A stretch of 64,000 nucleotides of DNA from Colwellia sp. (GTDB lineage Bacteria > Pseudomonadota > Gammaproteobacteria > Enterobacterales > Alteromonadaceae), in NCBI GenBank assembly GCA_029938115.1, contig JAPYOP010000018.1:18483-82482 (forward strand), read 5' to 3'. Shown here piece by piece: positions 1 through 13,113 of the stretch; within the stretch, counting starts at the first letter, position 1, and every line of letters starts with the position of its first letter. The translations under genes were made by a program, and so were the position numbers. The notes under the pieces were generated by a model that ran no database searches, was not told the origin of the DNA, and saw only the letters and a list, made by a program, of their open reading frames with translations.

Positions 1-3596
<3,596 letters not shown>

Positions 3597-3670
3597 GGAA
3601 GTCCTTTGTTTAGAAAAGAATACTCAAGTTTTAGTGTAGTAGATATTTTAGCTTTGTAAAAAAGAACAAA

Positions 3671-3707
3671 AAAATAGCCATTTACTTGGAAAGTAAATGG
3701 CTATTTT
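3671..3707 (-). terminator. Rho-independent terminator of srmB
   Basis: A perfect 17-bp inverted repeat (arms 3671-3687 and 3691-3707) with a 3-nt loop. On the minus strand the hairpin is followed by seven T residues and a T-rich tail. It starts 17 bp past the srmB stop codon. Confidence 0.9.
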
Positions 3708-3723
3708 GAAAAGTATTTAAAGT

Positions 3724-4980
3724 TTAAGATTTGGCTTTTTTAGCTTTCTTTATTTTTTTCTTCGTTTGTTTTTTAGTTTTTGCTTTTTTCTGAGCGGTAG
3801 ATAATTTTACCTTCGCTTTTTTATTAGCTACGCGAGATTCTTTATTTTTTGGTCGAAGCTCTTCAACTACGCGACGTTGTAAACGTTCGTTTTGATAACG
3901 TTCGATTTTAGCCACCACGCTCATGTCGTGAGCTTCAACTAAAGATATTGCCGTTCCTTTAGCGCCAGCTCTACCTGTACGACCAATGCGGTGAATATAG
4001 ATATCTACTTTTCGTGGCATATCAAAATTAATAACATGAGTAATGTCTACAATGTCTAAACCACGAGCGGCAACATCCGTAGCAACAAGCACTTTAATCT
4101 CGCCACTTTTAAAGCGTTCAATAGCCATATTACGCTTGTCTTGTGGCATTTTTCCTTCTAGCCAAACACAAGGTAATTCATCGCTGTATAATTTACCTGA
4201 TAAGTACTGCACTGTTTCGCGCTTATTAGCGAAAACGACGGTGCGATCTACACCTTCTTGCTTTAAAGTATTTACCAATAAGTTCAATTTATGATCGCTG
4301 TTATCAGCAAGGTGTAACCACTGATGAATTTTAGCCTTCTCTTTACGAGAAGGGTTAGATTCTAAAAAGTCAGGTTCATTAAGTACTTCTTTGGCAAAAC
4401 GAAGTACACCTGCACCTTCTAACGTTGCAGAAAATAGCATGGTTTGTTTGCGCCAACGAGCCTCACCAACAATACGATTAATGGTTTCGCTAAAGCCCAT
4501 GTCTAACATGCGATCGGCTTCATCTAGTACTAAAATCTCAATTTCGCGGGCATCAAACTGTTCGTTTTCTATGTATTCTAATAAACGTCCAGGCGTGGCA
4601 ACTAAAATATCAGTAGTACTTGTTAGAATGTCAGTATGGCTACCATAATTTACACCACCGGTAATTACACCGGTTTTTATTTTGGTTAACTTTGTCAGAT
4701 TTTCGCTATCTGAACCTATTTGAATAGCTAACTCACGCGTAGGCGTTAAAATCAGCACCCTAGGAAAGCCAGGTTGTGTACGTGGGTAATCAAGCAAGTG
4801 CTGGGCAATAGGTAATAAAAAGGCTGCGGTTTTACCTGTACCTGTTGGTGCTGAGGCAAGAATATCTTTGCCTACCATAGCTTTTGGTATAACCAACTCT
4901 TGTATCGAGGTTGGTTTTTTGTAGCCTAGTTCTTTAACACTGGCTAATAATTCTGAGTCGAGATCAAATTGCTCAAACAT
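3724..4980 (-). CDS. srmB: ATP-dependent RNA helicase SrmB (DEAD-box)
   Basis: DEAD-box RNA helicase, 418 residues from the ATG at 4980. The open frame extends to a TTG at 5025, but the E. coli family member begins near this ATG, so I prefer it. Visible motifs: Q-motif region, Walker A SAPTGTGKTAAF, PTRELA, GGV, TPGR, DEAD in LVLDEADRMLDMGF, SAT, and the C-terminal helicase motifs TDVAARGLDI and HRIGRTGRAG. The match to E. coli SrmB is close (KIHQW, FDMPR, GTAISLVEAHD). SrmB assists early assembly of the 50S ribosomal subunit, mainly in the cold. The tail of about 40 residues is very lysine-rich, as expected for RNA binding. Confidence 0.93.
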   Translation of the reverse strand: MFEQFDLDSELLASVKELGYKKPTSIQELVIPKAMVGKDILASAPTGTGKTAAFLLPIAQHLLDYPRTQPGFPRVLILTPTRELAIQIGSDSENLTKLTKIKTGVITGGVNYGSHTDILTSTTDILVATPGRLLEYIENEQFDAREIEILVLDEADRMLDMGFSETINRIVGEARWRKQTMLFSATLEGAGVLRFAKEVLNEPDFLESNPSRKEKAKIHQWLHLADNSDHKLNLLVNTLKQEGVDRTVVFANKRETVQYLSGKLYSDELPCVWLEGKMPQDKRNMAIERFKSGEIKVLVATDVAARGLDIVDITHVINFDMPRKVDIYIHRIGRTGRAGAKGTAISLVEAHDMSVVAKIERYQNERLQRRVVEELRPKNKESRVANKKAKVKLSTAQKKAKTKKQTKKKIKKAKKAKS

Positions 4981-5092
4981 AAGGGATTTTTCACTAAATT
5001 TGGAGTTTTCTGTAGATGTTGGCAATTATAGTAGTTTTCGAGTTGGCTGTAACTAATTTATCTCAAGACTCGAAAACTATATACTCATCGCG

Positions 5093-5608
5093 TTACTTTT
5101 CACTATATTGGGTTAAGATTTGTTCGCACCATAGATCTATTCTATCTTCACTAAGATCATATTGATTATCTTCATCAATTGATAAGCCAACAAAATGTGA
5201 TTTATCTGTCGTAAGTGCTTTTGATGCTGCAAACTCATAACCATTGTTAGGCCAGTAACCAATAACGGTTGCACCTTGTGCTATAACTTGTTGGTGCAAC
5301 ATCCCCAAGGCATCTTGAAACCAATCGGTATAACCTATTTGATCGCCCATGCCGTATAACGCTATTGTTTTACCGGTAAGGTTGAGGTCGTTGATGTCGA
5401 GCCAAATGGATTCCCAATCTTCTTGTAATTCACCATAATCCCATGTGGAAATACCAAAAATAATAAAATCATAATCAAGGCAATCGGATAAAGGAACATC
5501 TTTTATGTTGTATATTTCAACTAGTTCAGCGCCAATAGTTTGCTGAATTTTCTCAGCTGCAATTTCTGTATAGCAAGTAGTCGAGCCATAAAACAAGCCT
5601 ATTTTCAT
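5093..5608 (-). CDS. fldB: Flavodoxin FldB (long-chain)
   Basis: A 171-residue FMN-binding electron carrier. The phosphate-binding loop is GSTTCYTE at residues 8-15. The FMN-stacking regions ISTWDYGELQEDW and LYGMGDQIGYTDWF match E. coli FldB closely, as does the ending DLSEDRIDLWCEQIL. In E. coli fldB heads the fldB-xerD-dsbC-recJ-prfB-lysS cluster. Here it points away from dsbC and no xerD lies between. It is probably transcribed alone. Cytoplasmic; it reduces partners under iron limitation or oxidative stress in relatives (known of the family). Confidence 0.92.
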   Translation of the reverse strand: MKIGLFYGSTTCYTEIAAEKIQQTIGAELVEIYNIKDVPLSDCLDYDFIIFGISTWDYGELQEDWESIWLDINDLNLTGKTIALYGMGDQIGYTDWFQDALGMLHQQVIAQGATVIGYWPNNGYEFAASKALTTDKSHFVGLSIDEDNQYDLSEDRIDLWCEQILTQYSEK

Positions 5609-5806
5609 GTCAGTTTATCCGATAATAATGATTAGAAACATAATTAAGGGCGATTTTAGCAAAAGCATTTAGTACAATTCAATTTATTGTTCAAAGTATT
5701 ATTAAAAGTTTTGTTGCAAAGTAACCATAACGGTTGTAATTTCATTGGCAACAAAGCGGTCTGTATTTTATTACTGTTGATTAAAGTGAATTTAGGAAAG
5801 CAAAGT

Positions 5807-6622
5807 ATGTTTAAGAAGTTTTTAATTATTGGTGGCCTAGCTGTTACTGCCACAAGTGTGTTTTTTGCCATGAATGAATCAGCAATGGCAAAAAATTCAT
5901 CAGTCCCAAGTAGCATAACCAGTCCTACTAGTATTGCTAATGAGCAAGATCCCACGCAACTAAATGAAAACTTACTTAAAGCAAAAATCAAAGCGAAACT
6001 AGGCTTAACTGTTGAGAAAATAGAAACAACACCTGTGCCAGGCATCGCTTTACTTATAACCAATCAAGGTTTGTTTTATGCTAGTTACAATGGCGATTAC
6101 TTTATACAAGGTAAAGTGTATAGCTTAATTTCTAAAGTAACTGATTTAGCAGAAGTAAGTTTAGCTAAAATGCGTGTTGAAGGAATGAAAGAATTTAAAG
6201 ACGATATGATTGTTTTTAAAGCCGAAGATGAAAAGTATGTTGTCACCGCTTTTACTGATATTACCTGCGGCTATTGTCGTAAAATGCATAAACAAATGAC
6301 TGATTATAACGACAGAGGTATCACTTTTCGTTATTTAGCTTACCCACGTTCAGGTATAAAAGACAGAACAGGTAATTTTAGCCAAGGCTTTAAAGATTTA
6401 CGCTCAGTATGGTGTAGTGATGATCCTAAAGCGGCAATGACCAGTGCTAAAAACAGTCAAAATGTTGCTTACCGTGTTTGTGACAAACCAGTTGAAGGTC
6501 AATTTAACTTTGGTCGCCAAGTGGGTGTTAATGGTACGCCTGCGCTTGTTTTATCTAATGGTATGATGGTACCTGGTTATCAACCACCGGAACAATTAGA
6601 GCAATTATTAAAAACCTTATAA
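5807..6622 (+). CDS. dsbC: Thiol:disulfide interchange protein DsbC
   Basis: Periplasmic disulfide isomerase, 271 residues from the ATG at 5807, which has an AGGAAAG ribosome binding site about 7 bp upstream and opens a classic signal peptide (MFKKFLIIGG..., cleavage near AMA). The open frame extends 40 codons further up, but that part has no export signal in the right place. The N-terminal dimerisation region is followed by the thioredoxin fold with active site CGYC at residues 154-157. A second cysteine pair (VWCSDD and YRVCDKP) matches the structural disulfide of E. coli DsbC. A cis-Pro loop is present (NGTPALV). recJ follows after 39 bp, as in E. coli. Confidence 0.93.
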   Translation: MFKKFLIIGGLAVTATSVFFAMNESAMAKNSSVPSSITSPTSIANEQDPTQLNENLLKAKIKAKLGLTVEKIETTPVPGIALLITNQGLFYASYNGDYFIQGKVYSLISKVTDLAEVSLAKMRVEGMKEFKDDMIVFKAEDEKYVVTAFTDITCGYCRKMHKQMTDYNDRGITFRYLAYPRSGIKDRTGNFSQGFKDLRSVWCSDDPKAAMTSAKNSQNVAYRVCDKPVEGQFNFGRQVGVNGTPALVLSNGMMVPGYQPPEQLEQLLKTL

Positions 6623-6661
6623 TAATTATTAATTAGAAATGTTTATTAGGGTTTTTGTAAC

Positions 6662-8410
6662 ATGACGAAAAAAATTGTCCGCCGTGAGCGGGTCGTTGAT
6701 GATCATCTACCTGATCATTTAGCGCCTATCATTAAACAGATTTACGCAAACCGAGGCATTGAAAAGACGCAACAGTTAGAGCTGAAAGTTGCTAATTTAC
6801 AAGGTTTAGTTTCAGATGAAAAACAAGCTTTAAAAGGATTAGAACAAGCTTGTTCGTTACTGCACCAAGCACTTATCAATAAAACTAACATTGTTATTGT
6901 TGGTGATTTTGATGCTGATGGCGCAACAAGTACTGCCTTAATGATGGTAGCGCTAAGCTTGATGGGCAGTACTAACCACTCATTTTTAGTGCCAAACCGT
7001 TTTGAATATGGTTATGGCCTAACCCCTGAGATAGTAGACATTGCGGCTAAACAAGGCGCGCAAATGTTAGTGACTGTAGATAATGGTATTAGCTGTGTTG
7101 CTGGCGTTAAGCGAGCCAAGGAACTTGGTTTACAAGTCATAGTTACGGACCATCATTTACCGGGTCATGAATTGCCTAATGCTGACGCCATAGTTAACCC
7201 AAACCAGTATGGTTGTCCATTTCCAAGTAAGTCACTTGCTGGAGTCGGCGTTGCTTTTTATGTGATGTTGGCGCTTCGTAGTCATCTTAGAGAAAAAAGC
7301 TATTTTACTGAGCAGAAAATCAATGAACCCAATATTGCTCAGCTTCTTGATTTAGTTGCTTTAGGTACAGTAGCTGATGTCGTTTCACTTGATAGCAATA
7401 ACCGCATTTTAGTTGAGCAAGGTTTAAAGCGTATTCGCGCCGGACAAACTCGCCCAGGTATTCAAGCACTCATTGAAGTTGCCAATAAAAATCAACAGCG
7501 CTTGGTGGCTTCTGATTTTGGTTATGCTTTAGGGCCAAGGATAAATGCTGCGGGGCGATTAGATGATATGTCTTACGGCATAAACTGCTTACTGGCGCCA
7601 GATTTAGCTAGTGCCAGAGTCATGGCGCGCGATTTAGATGATCTAAATAAAGCGCGGCGAGAAATAGAGCAAGGCATGCAAACTGAGGCTGAGTCGGTAC
7701 TTAAATCCCTAAGTTTTAATGAAACCAACTTGCCTAATGCCATTGCTCTTTATCAACAAGACTGGCATCAAGGCGTTATTGGTATTGTTGCAGGGCGCTT
7801 AAAAGAAAAATTTCATCGACCTTGTGTCGTTTTTGCTAAAGGCAGTGAAGACCAGAAAAATACAGAAATTAAGGGCTCCGCTCGTTCTATTCCAGGTTTA
7901 CATATTCGTGATTTGTTAGAGCATATCGATAGCCAACACCCTAACTTAATTCTAAAGTTTGGTGGTCATGCTATGGCCGCGGGTTTATCTATTAATCAGC
8001 AAGACTTTGATAAATTTGAAAAAGTTTTTAATGAACTTGCGGGTAAGTGGCTTAAACCAGAAGACTTACAAAGTATCATTTTATCTGATGGTGAATTAAA
8101 CATTAAGCATTTAACGCTAACGTTTGCTGAACAACTTAGAGACGCGGGGCCATGGGGGCAGAATTTCCCTGAGCCATTATTTGATGACACCTTTAAGTTA
8201 GTACAGCAACGTATTGTTGGTGAAAAACACCTTAAATTAGTTGTTGAAAAGCAAGGTGAAGTCTTTGATGGAATCGCCTTTAATGTTGATGTTAAAGCTT
8301 GGCCAAATCCCCAAGCCAAGCAAGTCCATTTAGCTTATCGATTAGATGTGAATGAGTTTCGCGGAAAACGTACCGTGCAATTATTGGTTGAGAATATCAC
8401 TAGCTGTTAG
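6662..8410 (+). CDS. recJ: Single-stranded-DNA-specific exonuclease RecJ
   Basis: A 582-residue 5'-to-3' single-strand exonuclease of the DHH phosphoesterase family, used in recombination, mismatch and base-excision repair. Seen: motif I GDFDADGATST (Asp82, Asp84, Asp86), motif II VDNGIS, motif III TDHHLPG (Asp163-His164-His165), the DHHA1 region with GRLDDMSYG, KGSARSI and GGHAMAAG, and a C-terminal OB-fold region. Length matches the family (about 577 in E. coli). It lies between dsbC and prfB in the conserved order. Confidence 0.95.
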   Translation: MTKKIVRRERVVDDHLPDHLAPIIKQIYANRGIEKTQQLELKVANLQGLVSDEKQALKGLEQACSLLHQALINKTNIVIVGDFDADGATSTALMMVALSLMGSTNHSFLVPNRFEYGYGLTPEIVDIAAKQGAQMLVTVDNGISCVAGVKRAKELGLQVIVTDHHLPGHELPNADAIVNPNQYGCPFPSKSLAGVGVAFYVMLALRSHLREKSYFTEQKINEPNIAQLLDLVALGTVADVVSLDSNNRILVEQGLKRIRAGQTRPGIQALIEVANKNQQRLVASDFGYALGPRINAAGRLDDMSYGINCLLAPDLASARVMARDLDDLNKARREIEQGMQTEAESVLKSLSFNETNLPNAIALYQQDWHQGVIGIVAGRLKEKFHRPCVVFAKGSEDQKNTEIKGSARSIPGLHIRDLLEHIDSQHPNLILKFGGHAMAAGLSINQQDFDKFEKVFNELAGKWLKPEDLQSIILSDGELNIKHLTLTFAEQLRDAGPWGQNFPEPLFDDTFKLVQQRIVGEKHLKLVVEKQGEVFDGIAFNVDVKAWPNPQAKQVHLAYRLDVNEFRGKRTVQLLVENITSC

Positions 8411-8412
8411 AC

Positions 8413-8442
8413 GTTTATTTACGAACCTCTTTGCGTTATAAT
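8413..8442 (+). promoter_or_regulatory. Possible sigma-70 promoter for prfB-lysS
   Basis: A perfect -10 hexamer TATAAT lies at 8437-8442, 54 bp before the prfB start. The -35 region (about 8414-8419) is poor. This would let prfB-lysS be transcribed apart from recJ. Inference from hexamers only. Confidence 0.4.
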
Positions 8443-8495
8443 GCGCGACTATTTTTACTGTATTACACACCTTTAAAAACTATGTTTGAAGACTT

Positions 8496-9594
8496 ATGTT
8501 TGAAATAAATCCAATAATAAATAAATTAAAAGAAATCCGCGAACGCGCTGACTTGCTTCGGGGGTACCTTTGACTACGACGTTAAAGCTGAACGTTTAGT
8601 TGAAGTTTCACGAGAATTAGAATTGCCTGATGTTTGGAATGAGCCTGAACGGGCACAAGCACTGGGTAAAGAGCGCAGTGCGCTTGAAGAAGTTGTTAAT
8701 ACAATCGTTGAATTAGAAACCGGTTGTGACGATATTGAAGAGCTAGTTGAGTTAGCAGTTGAAGAAGAAGATCAAGAAACCTTTGATGATGCTATAACAG
8801 AGGCCGATGCCTTAGATGCCGTATTAGAAAAGCTTGAATTTCGCCGTATGTTTAGTGGTGATCACGATGCTAATAGCTGTTATCTTGATATTCAATCAGG
8901 CTCTGGCGGTACAGAAGCACAAGATTGGGCTGAAATGCTCATGCGTATGTATTTGCGTTGGGGCGAAGCCCATGGTTATAAAACCGAAGCTGTGGAAGTC
9001 ACTGACGGAGATGTTGCGGGCATTAAGGGCTGCACTATTAAATATACCGGTGACTATGCTTATGGTTGGTTACGTACTGAAACAGGCGTTCATCGTTTAG
9101 TTAGAAAGTCTCCGTTTGACTCAAGTGGTCGTCGCCATACCTCATTTGCTTCAGCGTTTATTTACCCTGAAATTGATGACAATATCGAAATTGATATTAA
9201 TCCGGCTGATTTACGTGTTGATACATATCGTGCATCAGGTGCCGGCGGTCAACATGTTAATAAAACCGATTCGGCTATTCGTATTACCCATATTCCAACA
9301 GGTGCAGTTGTACAGTGTCAAAGTGATCGCTCGCAACATAAAAACCGAGCAGCGGCAATGAAGCTGTTAAAAGCCAAATTGTTTGAGCTAGAAATGCAAA
9401 AGCAAAATGAAGACAAGCAAGTGCTTGAAGACGGGAAATCTGATATTGGTTGGGGCAGTCAAATTCGCTCTTATGTATTAGATGACAGCCGCATTAAAGA
9501 TTTAAGAACGGGTGTTGAAAACAGAAACACTCAAGCCGTATTAGATGGCGATTTAGATAAATTTCTAGAGGCCAGCTTGAAATCTGGTTTGTAA
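8496..9594 (+). CDS. prfB: Peptide chain release factor 2 (programmed +1 frameshift)
   Basis: RF2 recognises UGA and UAA stop codons and triggers peptide release. The coding sequence is join(8496..8570, 8572..9594), giving 365 residues, the E. coli length. The first 25 codons begin [10 protein letters not shown] and end LLRGYL before an in-frame TGA at 8571-8573. Reading resumes in the +1 frame as [12 protein letters not shown]. The longest uninterrupted frame starts only at 8623 and would miss the N-terminus. Key motifs: SPF tripeptide ([11 protein letters not shown]), which selects the stop codon, and GGQ ([11 protein letters not shown]) at the peptidyl-transferase centre. lysS follows after 42 bp, as in E. 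coli. Confidence 0.97.
8557..8574 (+). promoter_or_regulatory. RF2 autoregulatory frameshift site
   Basis: The slippery CTT-TGA-C stands at 8568-8574, preceded by a Shine-Dalgarno-like G-run (CGGGGG, 8559-8564) at the same spacing as the E. coli AGGGGG. Low RF2 slows termination at the TGA and allows the +1 shift, so RF2 controls its own level. The stop is codon 26, as in E. coli. The single difference in the SD element is A to C at its first base. Confidence 0.95.
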
Positions 9595-9636
9595 CAAAAT
9601 TGAAAATTAATTTACATATACGTAATGAGAAACAAA

Positions 9637-11202
9637 ATGACTGACAATGCAAAAAACAGCCAACCAGCCCAAGATGAAAACAAATTGATTGCTGAGCGTC
9701 GTATCAAATTAGCAAAAATTCGTGAAAATTGCCCTGCAAATGGTTTTCCAAATGACTTTAATCGTGAGCATTTAGCTGCTGACATTCAAGCCGAACATGG
9801 TGATAAAACCAAAGAAGAGCTTGAAGCTTTACAAGTAACTTATGCTATTGCTGGTCGTGTTATGGCTAAACGTGGCCCTTTCTTGGTTTTACAAGATATG
9901 TCTGGTCGCATTCAGGCTTATGCTGAAAAAACAGTACAAAAAGAAATTAGAGCCAAGTCAGGTAGCTTAGATATTGGTGATATTGTTGGTGTTAGAGGTA
10001 TTTTGCATAAATCAGGTAAAGGCGATCTTTACGTGAATATGGATCACTACCAGCTATTAACTAAATCGTTACGCCCGTTGCCTGAAAAATTCCATGGTTT
10101 GTCTGATCAAGAAACAAAATATCGTCAACGTTATGTTGATTTGATTATTAATGAAGATACGCGCAACACCTTTAAAATGCGATCACAAATTGTTGATGGT
10201 ATGCGTAAGTTTTTAGTTGCTCGTGACTTTATGGAAGTTGAAACGCCAATGTTGCAAGTTATCCCTGGTGGCGCAACGGCTAAGCCATTTCAAACTTATC
10301 ATAATGCCCTAGATATCGATATGTACCTACGTATCGCGCCAGAGCTTTACTTAAAACGTTTGGTTGTTGGCGGTTTTGAACGCGTATTTGAAATTAACAG
10401 AAACTTTCGTAACGAAGGTTTATCAACACGTCATAATCCAGAATTCACCATGATTGAATTTTACCAAGCCTATGCTGATTTTAATGACATGATGAACCTA
10501 ACAGAAGAAATGTTACGTACTATCGCTCAAGAAGTACTTGGCACAACTATGGTTCGTAATACTGTTAAAAATTCAGATGGCGAAGTAGTGGAAGAAAAAT
10601 TCTATGACTTTGGCAAATCTTTCCAACGTTTAACTATGGTTGATGCGATAGTTAAATTCAGCGAAGAAAGACATCAAATAAATGAAGCGGCACTGCGTGA
10701 CCCTGAAAATAACTTTGATGCAATTAAAGCAATGGCAAAAACTGTTGGTGTTAAAGAAGGTGATGCGGCTAAAGTTTGGGGCCCAGGCAAATACATTTGT
10801 GAAATTTTCGAAGAAGTTGCTGAGCACTTATTAGATCAACCTACCTTTATTACCGAATATCCGTGGGAAGTTTCACCATTGGCTCGTCGCAACGATGCTA
10901 ACCCATTTATCACTGACCGTTTCGAATTCTTTGTTGGTGGTCGTGAATTAGCAAATGGTTTTTCGGAGCTAAATGATGCTGAAGATCAAGCAGCACGCTT
11001 TAAGAAACAAGTTGAAGAAAAAGATGCTGGCGACGATGAAGCAATGCATTTTGATGATGATTACATTCGCGCACTTGAGCACGGTTTACCGCCAACAGCA
11101 GGTGAAGGTATTGGTATTGACAGACTAGTGATGTTATTTAGCGATTCACCAACCATTAAAGATGTCATTTTATTCCCACACATGCGCCCTGAAGTAGAAT
11201 AA
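9637..11202 (+). CDS. lysS: Lysyl-tRNA synthetase (class II)
   Basis: Charges tRNA-Lys with lysine; cytoplasmic. 521 residues from the ATG at 9637, which has a GAG-type ribosome binding site; an ATG four codons upstream (9625) lies in the same frame but has no clear one. N-terminal OB-fold anticodon-binding domain (about 60-170), then the class II core: motif 1 near [13 protein letters not shown], motif 2 [18 protein letters not shown], motif 3 [10 protein letters not shown]. Very close to E. coli LysS over the core. A short extra segment (about residues 305-340) in the catalytic region gives a little extra length. Last gene of the dsbC-recJ-prfB-lysS run. Confidence 0.95.
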   Translation: MTDNAKNSQPAQDENKLIAERRIKLAKIRENCPANGFPNDFNREHLAADIQAEHGDKTKEELEALQVTYAIAGRVMAKRGPFLVLQDMSGRIQAYAEKTVQKEIRAKSGSLDIGDIVGVRGILHKSGKGDLYVNMDHYQLLTKSLRPLPEKFHGLSDQETKYRQRYVDLIINEDTRNTFKMRSQIVDGMRKFLVARDFMEVETPMLQVIPGGATAKPFQTYHNALDIDMYLRIAPELYLKRLVVGGFERVFEINRNFRNEGLSTRHNPEFTMIEFYQAYADFNDMMNLTEEMLRTIAQEVLGTTMVRNTVKNSDGEVVEEKFYDFGKSFQRLTMVDAIVKFSEERHQINEAALRDPENNFDAIKAMAKTVGVKEGDAAKVWGPGKYICEIFEEVAEHLLDQPTFITEYPWEVSPLARRNDANPFITDRFEFFVGGRELANGFSELNDAEDQAARFKKQVEEKDAGDDEAMHFDDDYIRALEHGLPPTAGEGIGIDRLVMLFSDSPTIKDVILFPHMRPEVE

Positions 11203-11214
11203 AGAGTCATTTTT

Positions 11215-11248
11215 AACCCTTAGAGCTATAGAGAAAGTTCTAAGGGTT
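11215..11248 (+). terminator. Terminator-like hairpin after lysS
   Basis: A 10-bp perfect inverted repeat (11215-11224 and 11239-11248) with a 14-nt loop, 12 bp after the lysS stop. The T-tract is poor, so termination strength is uncertain. Confidence 0.45.
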
Positions 11249-11371
11249 CGCTGTTTCCCCACTTAACGGCATAGCGATTGCCAACTGTAGCGTAAAGCGA
11301 TCAGATTAAATGATTATTTCGTCAAAACGTAAAAAGTTAAGTATATTAGCAAATAAAAATTAAGGAATGAT

Positions 11372-13042
11372 ATGTCTATTCACCCTCATGCTGGCAAGCC
11401 CGTTCGTCCTGAAGATAGAATTAATATAGGTCAGTTGGTTAGTGATTATTTTTTACAAATTCCCAACGTAGATATTACTTCGCAACAGGTCAGTTTTGGT
11501 ACGTCAGGACATCGCGGTAGTGCGGCTAAAATCAGTTTTAATGAACATCATATTGTTGCTATTTGCCAAGCTGTTGCTGAATATAGAGCGTCGAAAAACA
11601 TTAATGGACCGCTTTTTTTAGGCAAAGATACTCACGCGTTGTCAGAGCCAGCTTTTGCTAGTGCCATTTCAGTGCTTATCGCCAACGGCGTTAATGTTGT
11701 TATTCAAAATGATTCATTGTCAGGTAGAGGTTTTACGCCAACGCCAGTTATTTCACGCTTAATCATCAGTCATAATAATGAAGCCTCTGTTGCTGATGGT
11801 TTGATAGCTGATGGTTTGATAATAACGCCTTCTCATAACCCACCAAGCGATGGTGGTATTAAATATAATCCACCTCATGGTGGCCCAGCAGAAGGTGATA
11901 TCACTAAAAGAATAGAACAAAGAGCAAATGATCTGATTAAAGCGGGTTTAGTGGATGTTAAACAAACGCCTTATACTCAAGCTATACAATCACCTTTGCT
12001 CAGCCAGCAAGACTTTATTGAACATTATGTCAGCCAGTTAGATCAAGTAATTGATATGCAAGCTATTGCTAAGGCAGGCGTTACACTAGGTGTTGATCCT
12101 CTCGGTGGTTCTGGTATTGACTATTGGCCTGTAATTGCACAAAAATATGGCCTTAATATTGAAATAGTCAATCCGGTTGTTGATGCTAGCTTTGCCTTTA
12201 TGTGCTTAGATAAAGATGGCAAGATCCGCATGGATTGTTCATCTCCTTACGCTATGGCGGGTCTTATTGCCATGAAGGATGACTTTGATATCAGCGTTGG
12301 TAACGATCCTGATTTTGACCGACATGGTATTGTCACTAAGTCTGGTGGCTTAATGAATCCAAATCATTATCTAGCGGTAGCTATTAATTATTTGTTTACC
12401 AGTAGAGATTGGCCGAAAAGTTGTAAAATAGGTAAAACCTTAGTTTCAAGCTCATTGATTGATCGTGTTGCAAAAAAAATCAATCGTCCTCTGTCAGAAG
12501 TACCGGTTGGTTTTAAATGGTTTGTTGATGGTTTATGTGACTCAAATTATGCCTTTGGTGGTGAAGAAAGTGCTGGAGCGGCATTTATTGCACGTGATGG
12601 TAGTACTTGGACTACGGATAAAGATGGCTTCATTATGGCGCTGCTTGCGGCAGAAATATTAGCGACAACCGGTAAAGATCCTCATCAGCATTATCTTGAA
12701 TTAGTAAGTGAGTTAGGTCAGCCTTGTTATGGTCGAGTTGAAGCGGTGGCATCTTTTGAACAAAAGAAAGTGCTAACAGCATTATCAAGTAGTGATGTTA
12801 CTGCTGATATTTTGGCAGGCGAGAAAATTAATGAAATATTGTCTCATGCCTCAGGCAATAATGCCGCTATTGGTGGGATTAAAGTAGTAACTGATAATGG
12901 TTGGTTTGCTGCTCGCCCATCAGGCACCGAAGAAATTTACAAAATATATGCAGAAAGCTTTATTGATGAACAGCATTTGCAAACTATTATTAATGAAGCG
13001 CAAGAAATTGTTAGTGCAGCATTTAAAGCCGCTGGCCTTTAA
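11372..13042 (+). CDS. pgm: Phosphoglucomutase (alpha-D-glucose 1,6-bisphosphate-dependent)
   Basis: Interconverts glucose 1-phosphate and glucose 6-phosphate; cytoplasmic. 556 residues, about 10 longer than E. coli Pgm. Motifs: the catalytic phosphoserine loop ITPSHNPPSDGG with Ser154, the Mg loop GNDPDFDRHG (Asp312, Asp314, Asp316), the sugar loop GGEESAGAAF (about 396-405) and the phosphate-binding loop RPSGTEEIYKIY (from Arg515). Just before the serine loop the residues ADGLI occur twice in a row (141-150), encoded by a perfect 15-bp tandem repeat at 11792-11821. The ATG has an AAGGAA ribosome binding site. It stands alone, with repeat-containing gaps on either side. Confidence 0.95.
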   Translation: MSIHPHAGKPVRPEDRINIGQLVSDYFLQIPNVDITSQQVSFGTSGHRGSAAKISFNEHHIVAICQAVAEYRASKNINGPLFLGKDTHALSEPAFASAISVLIANGVNVVIQNDSLSGRGFTPTPVISRLIISHNNEASVADGLIADGLIITPSHNPPSDGGIKYNPPHGGPAEGDITKRIEQRANDLIKAGLVDVKQTPYTQAIQSPLLSQQDFIEHYVSQLDQVIDMQAIAKAGVTLGVDPLGGSGIDYWPVIAQKYGLNIEIVNPVVDASFAFMCLDKDGKIRMDCSSPYAMAGLIAMKDDFDISVGNDPDFDRHGIVTKSGGLMNPNHYLAVAINYLFTSRDWPKSCKIGKTLVSSSLIDRVAKKINRPLSEVPVGFKWFVDGLCDSNYAFGGEESAGAAFIARDGSTWTTDKDGFIMALLAAEILATTGKDPHQHYLELVSELGQPCYGRVEAVASFEQKKVLTALSSSDVTADILAGEKINEILSHASGNNAAIGGIKVVTDNGWFAARPSGTEEIYKIYAESFIDEQHLQTIINEAQEIVSAAFKAAGL

Positions 13043-13062
13043 GCAAGTAAAGTTAAATAATT

Positions 13063-13095
13063 GTAGGTCGACCTGAGCTAAGCGAAGCTCGACAC
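13063..13095 (+). repeat. REP-like element (GTAG + hairpin)
   Basis: Begins with GTAG followed by an imperfect hairpin (GTCGA..GAGCT at left, AGCTCGAC at right, with a 3-nt bulge). This is the layout of REPs mobilised by RAYT transposases (family knowledge). Similar GTAG-led elements occur at 20251, 33103, 40218 and 41341. Confidence 0.55.
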
Positions 13096-13113
13096 AAAAA
13101 CTCAAGGTTAACT

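Noticed and set aside
5656..6063. Minus-strand open frame opposite dsbC
   Set aside because: It overlaps the well-supported dsbC frame and lacks a ribosome binding site and family.
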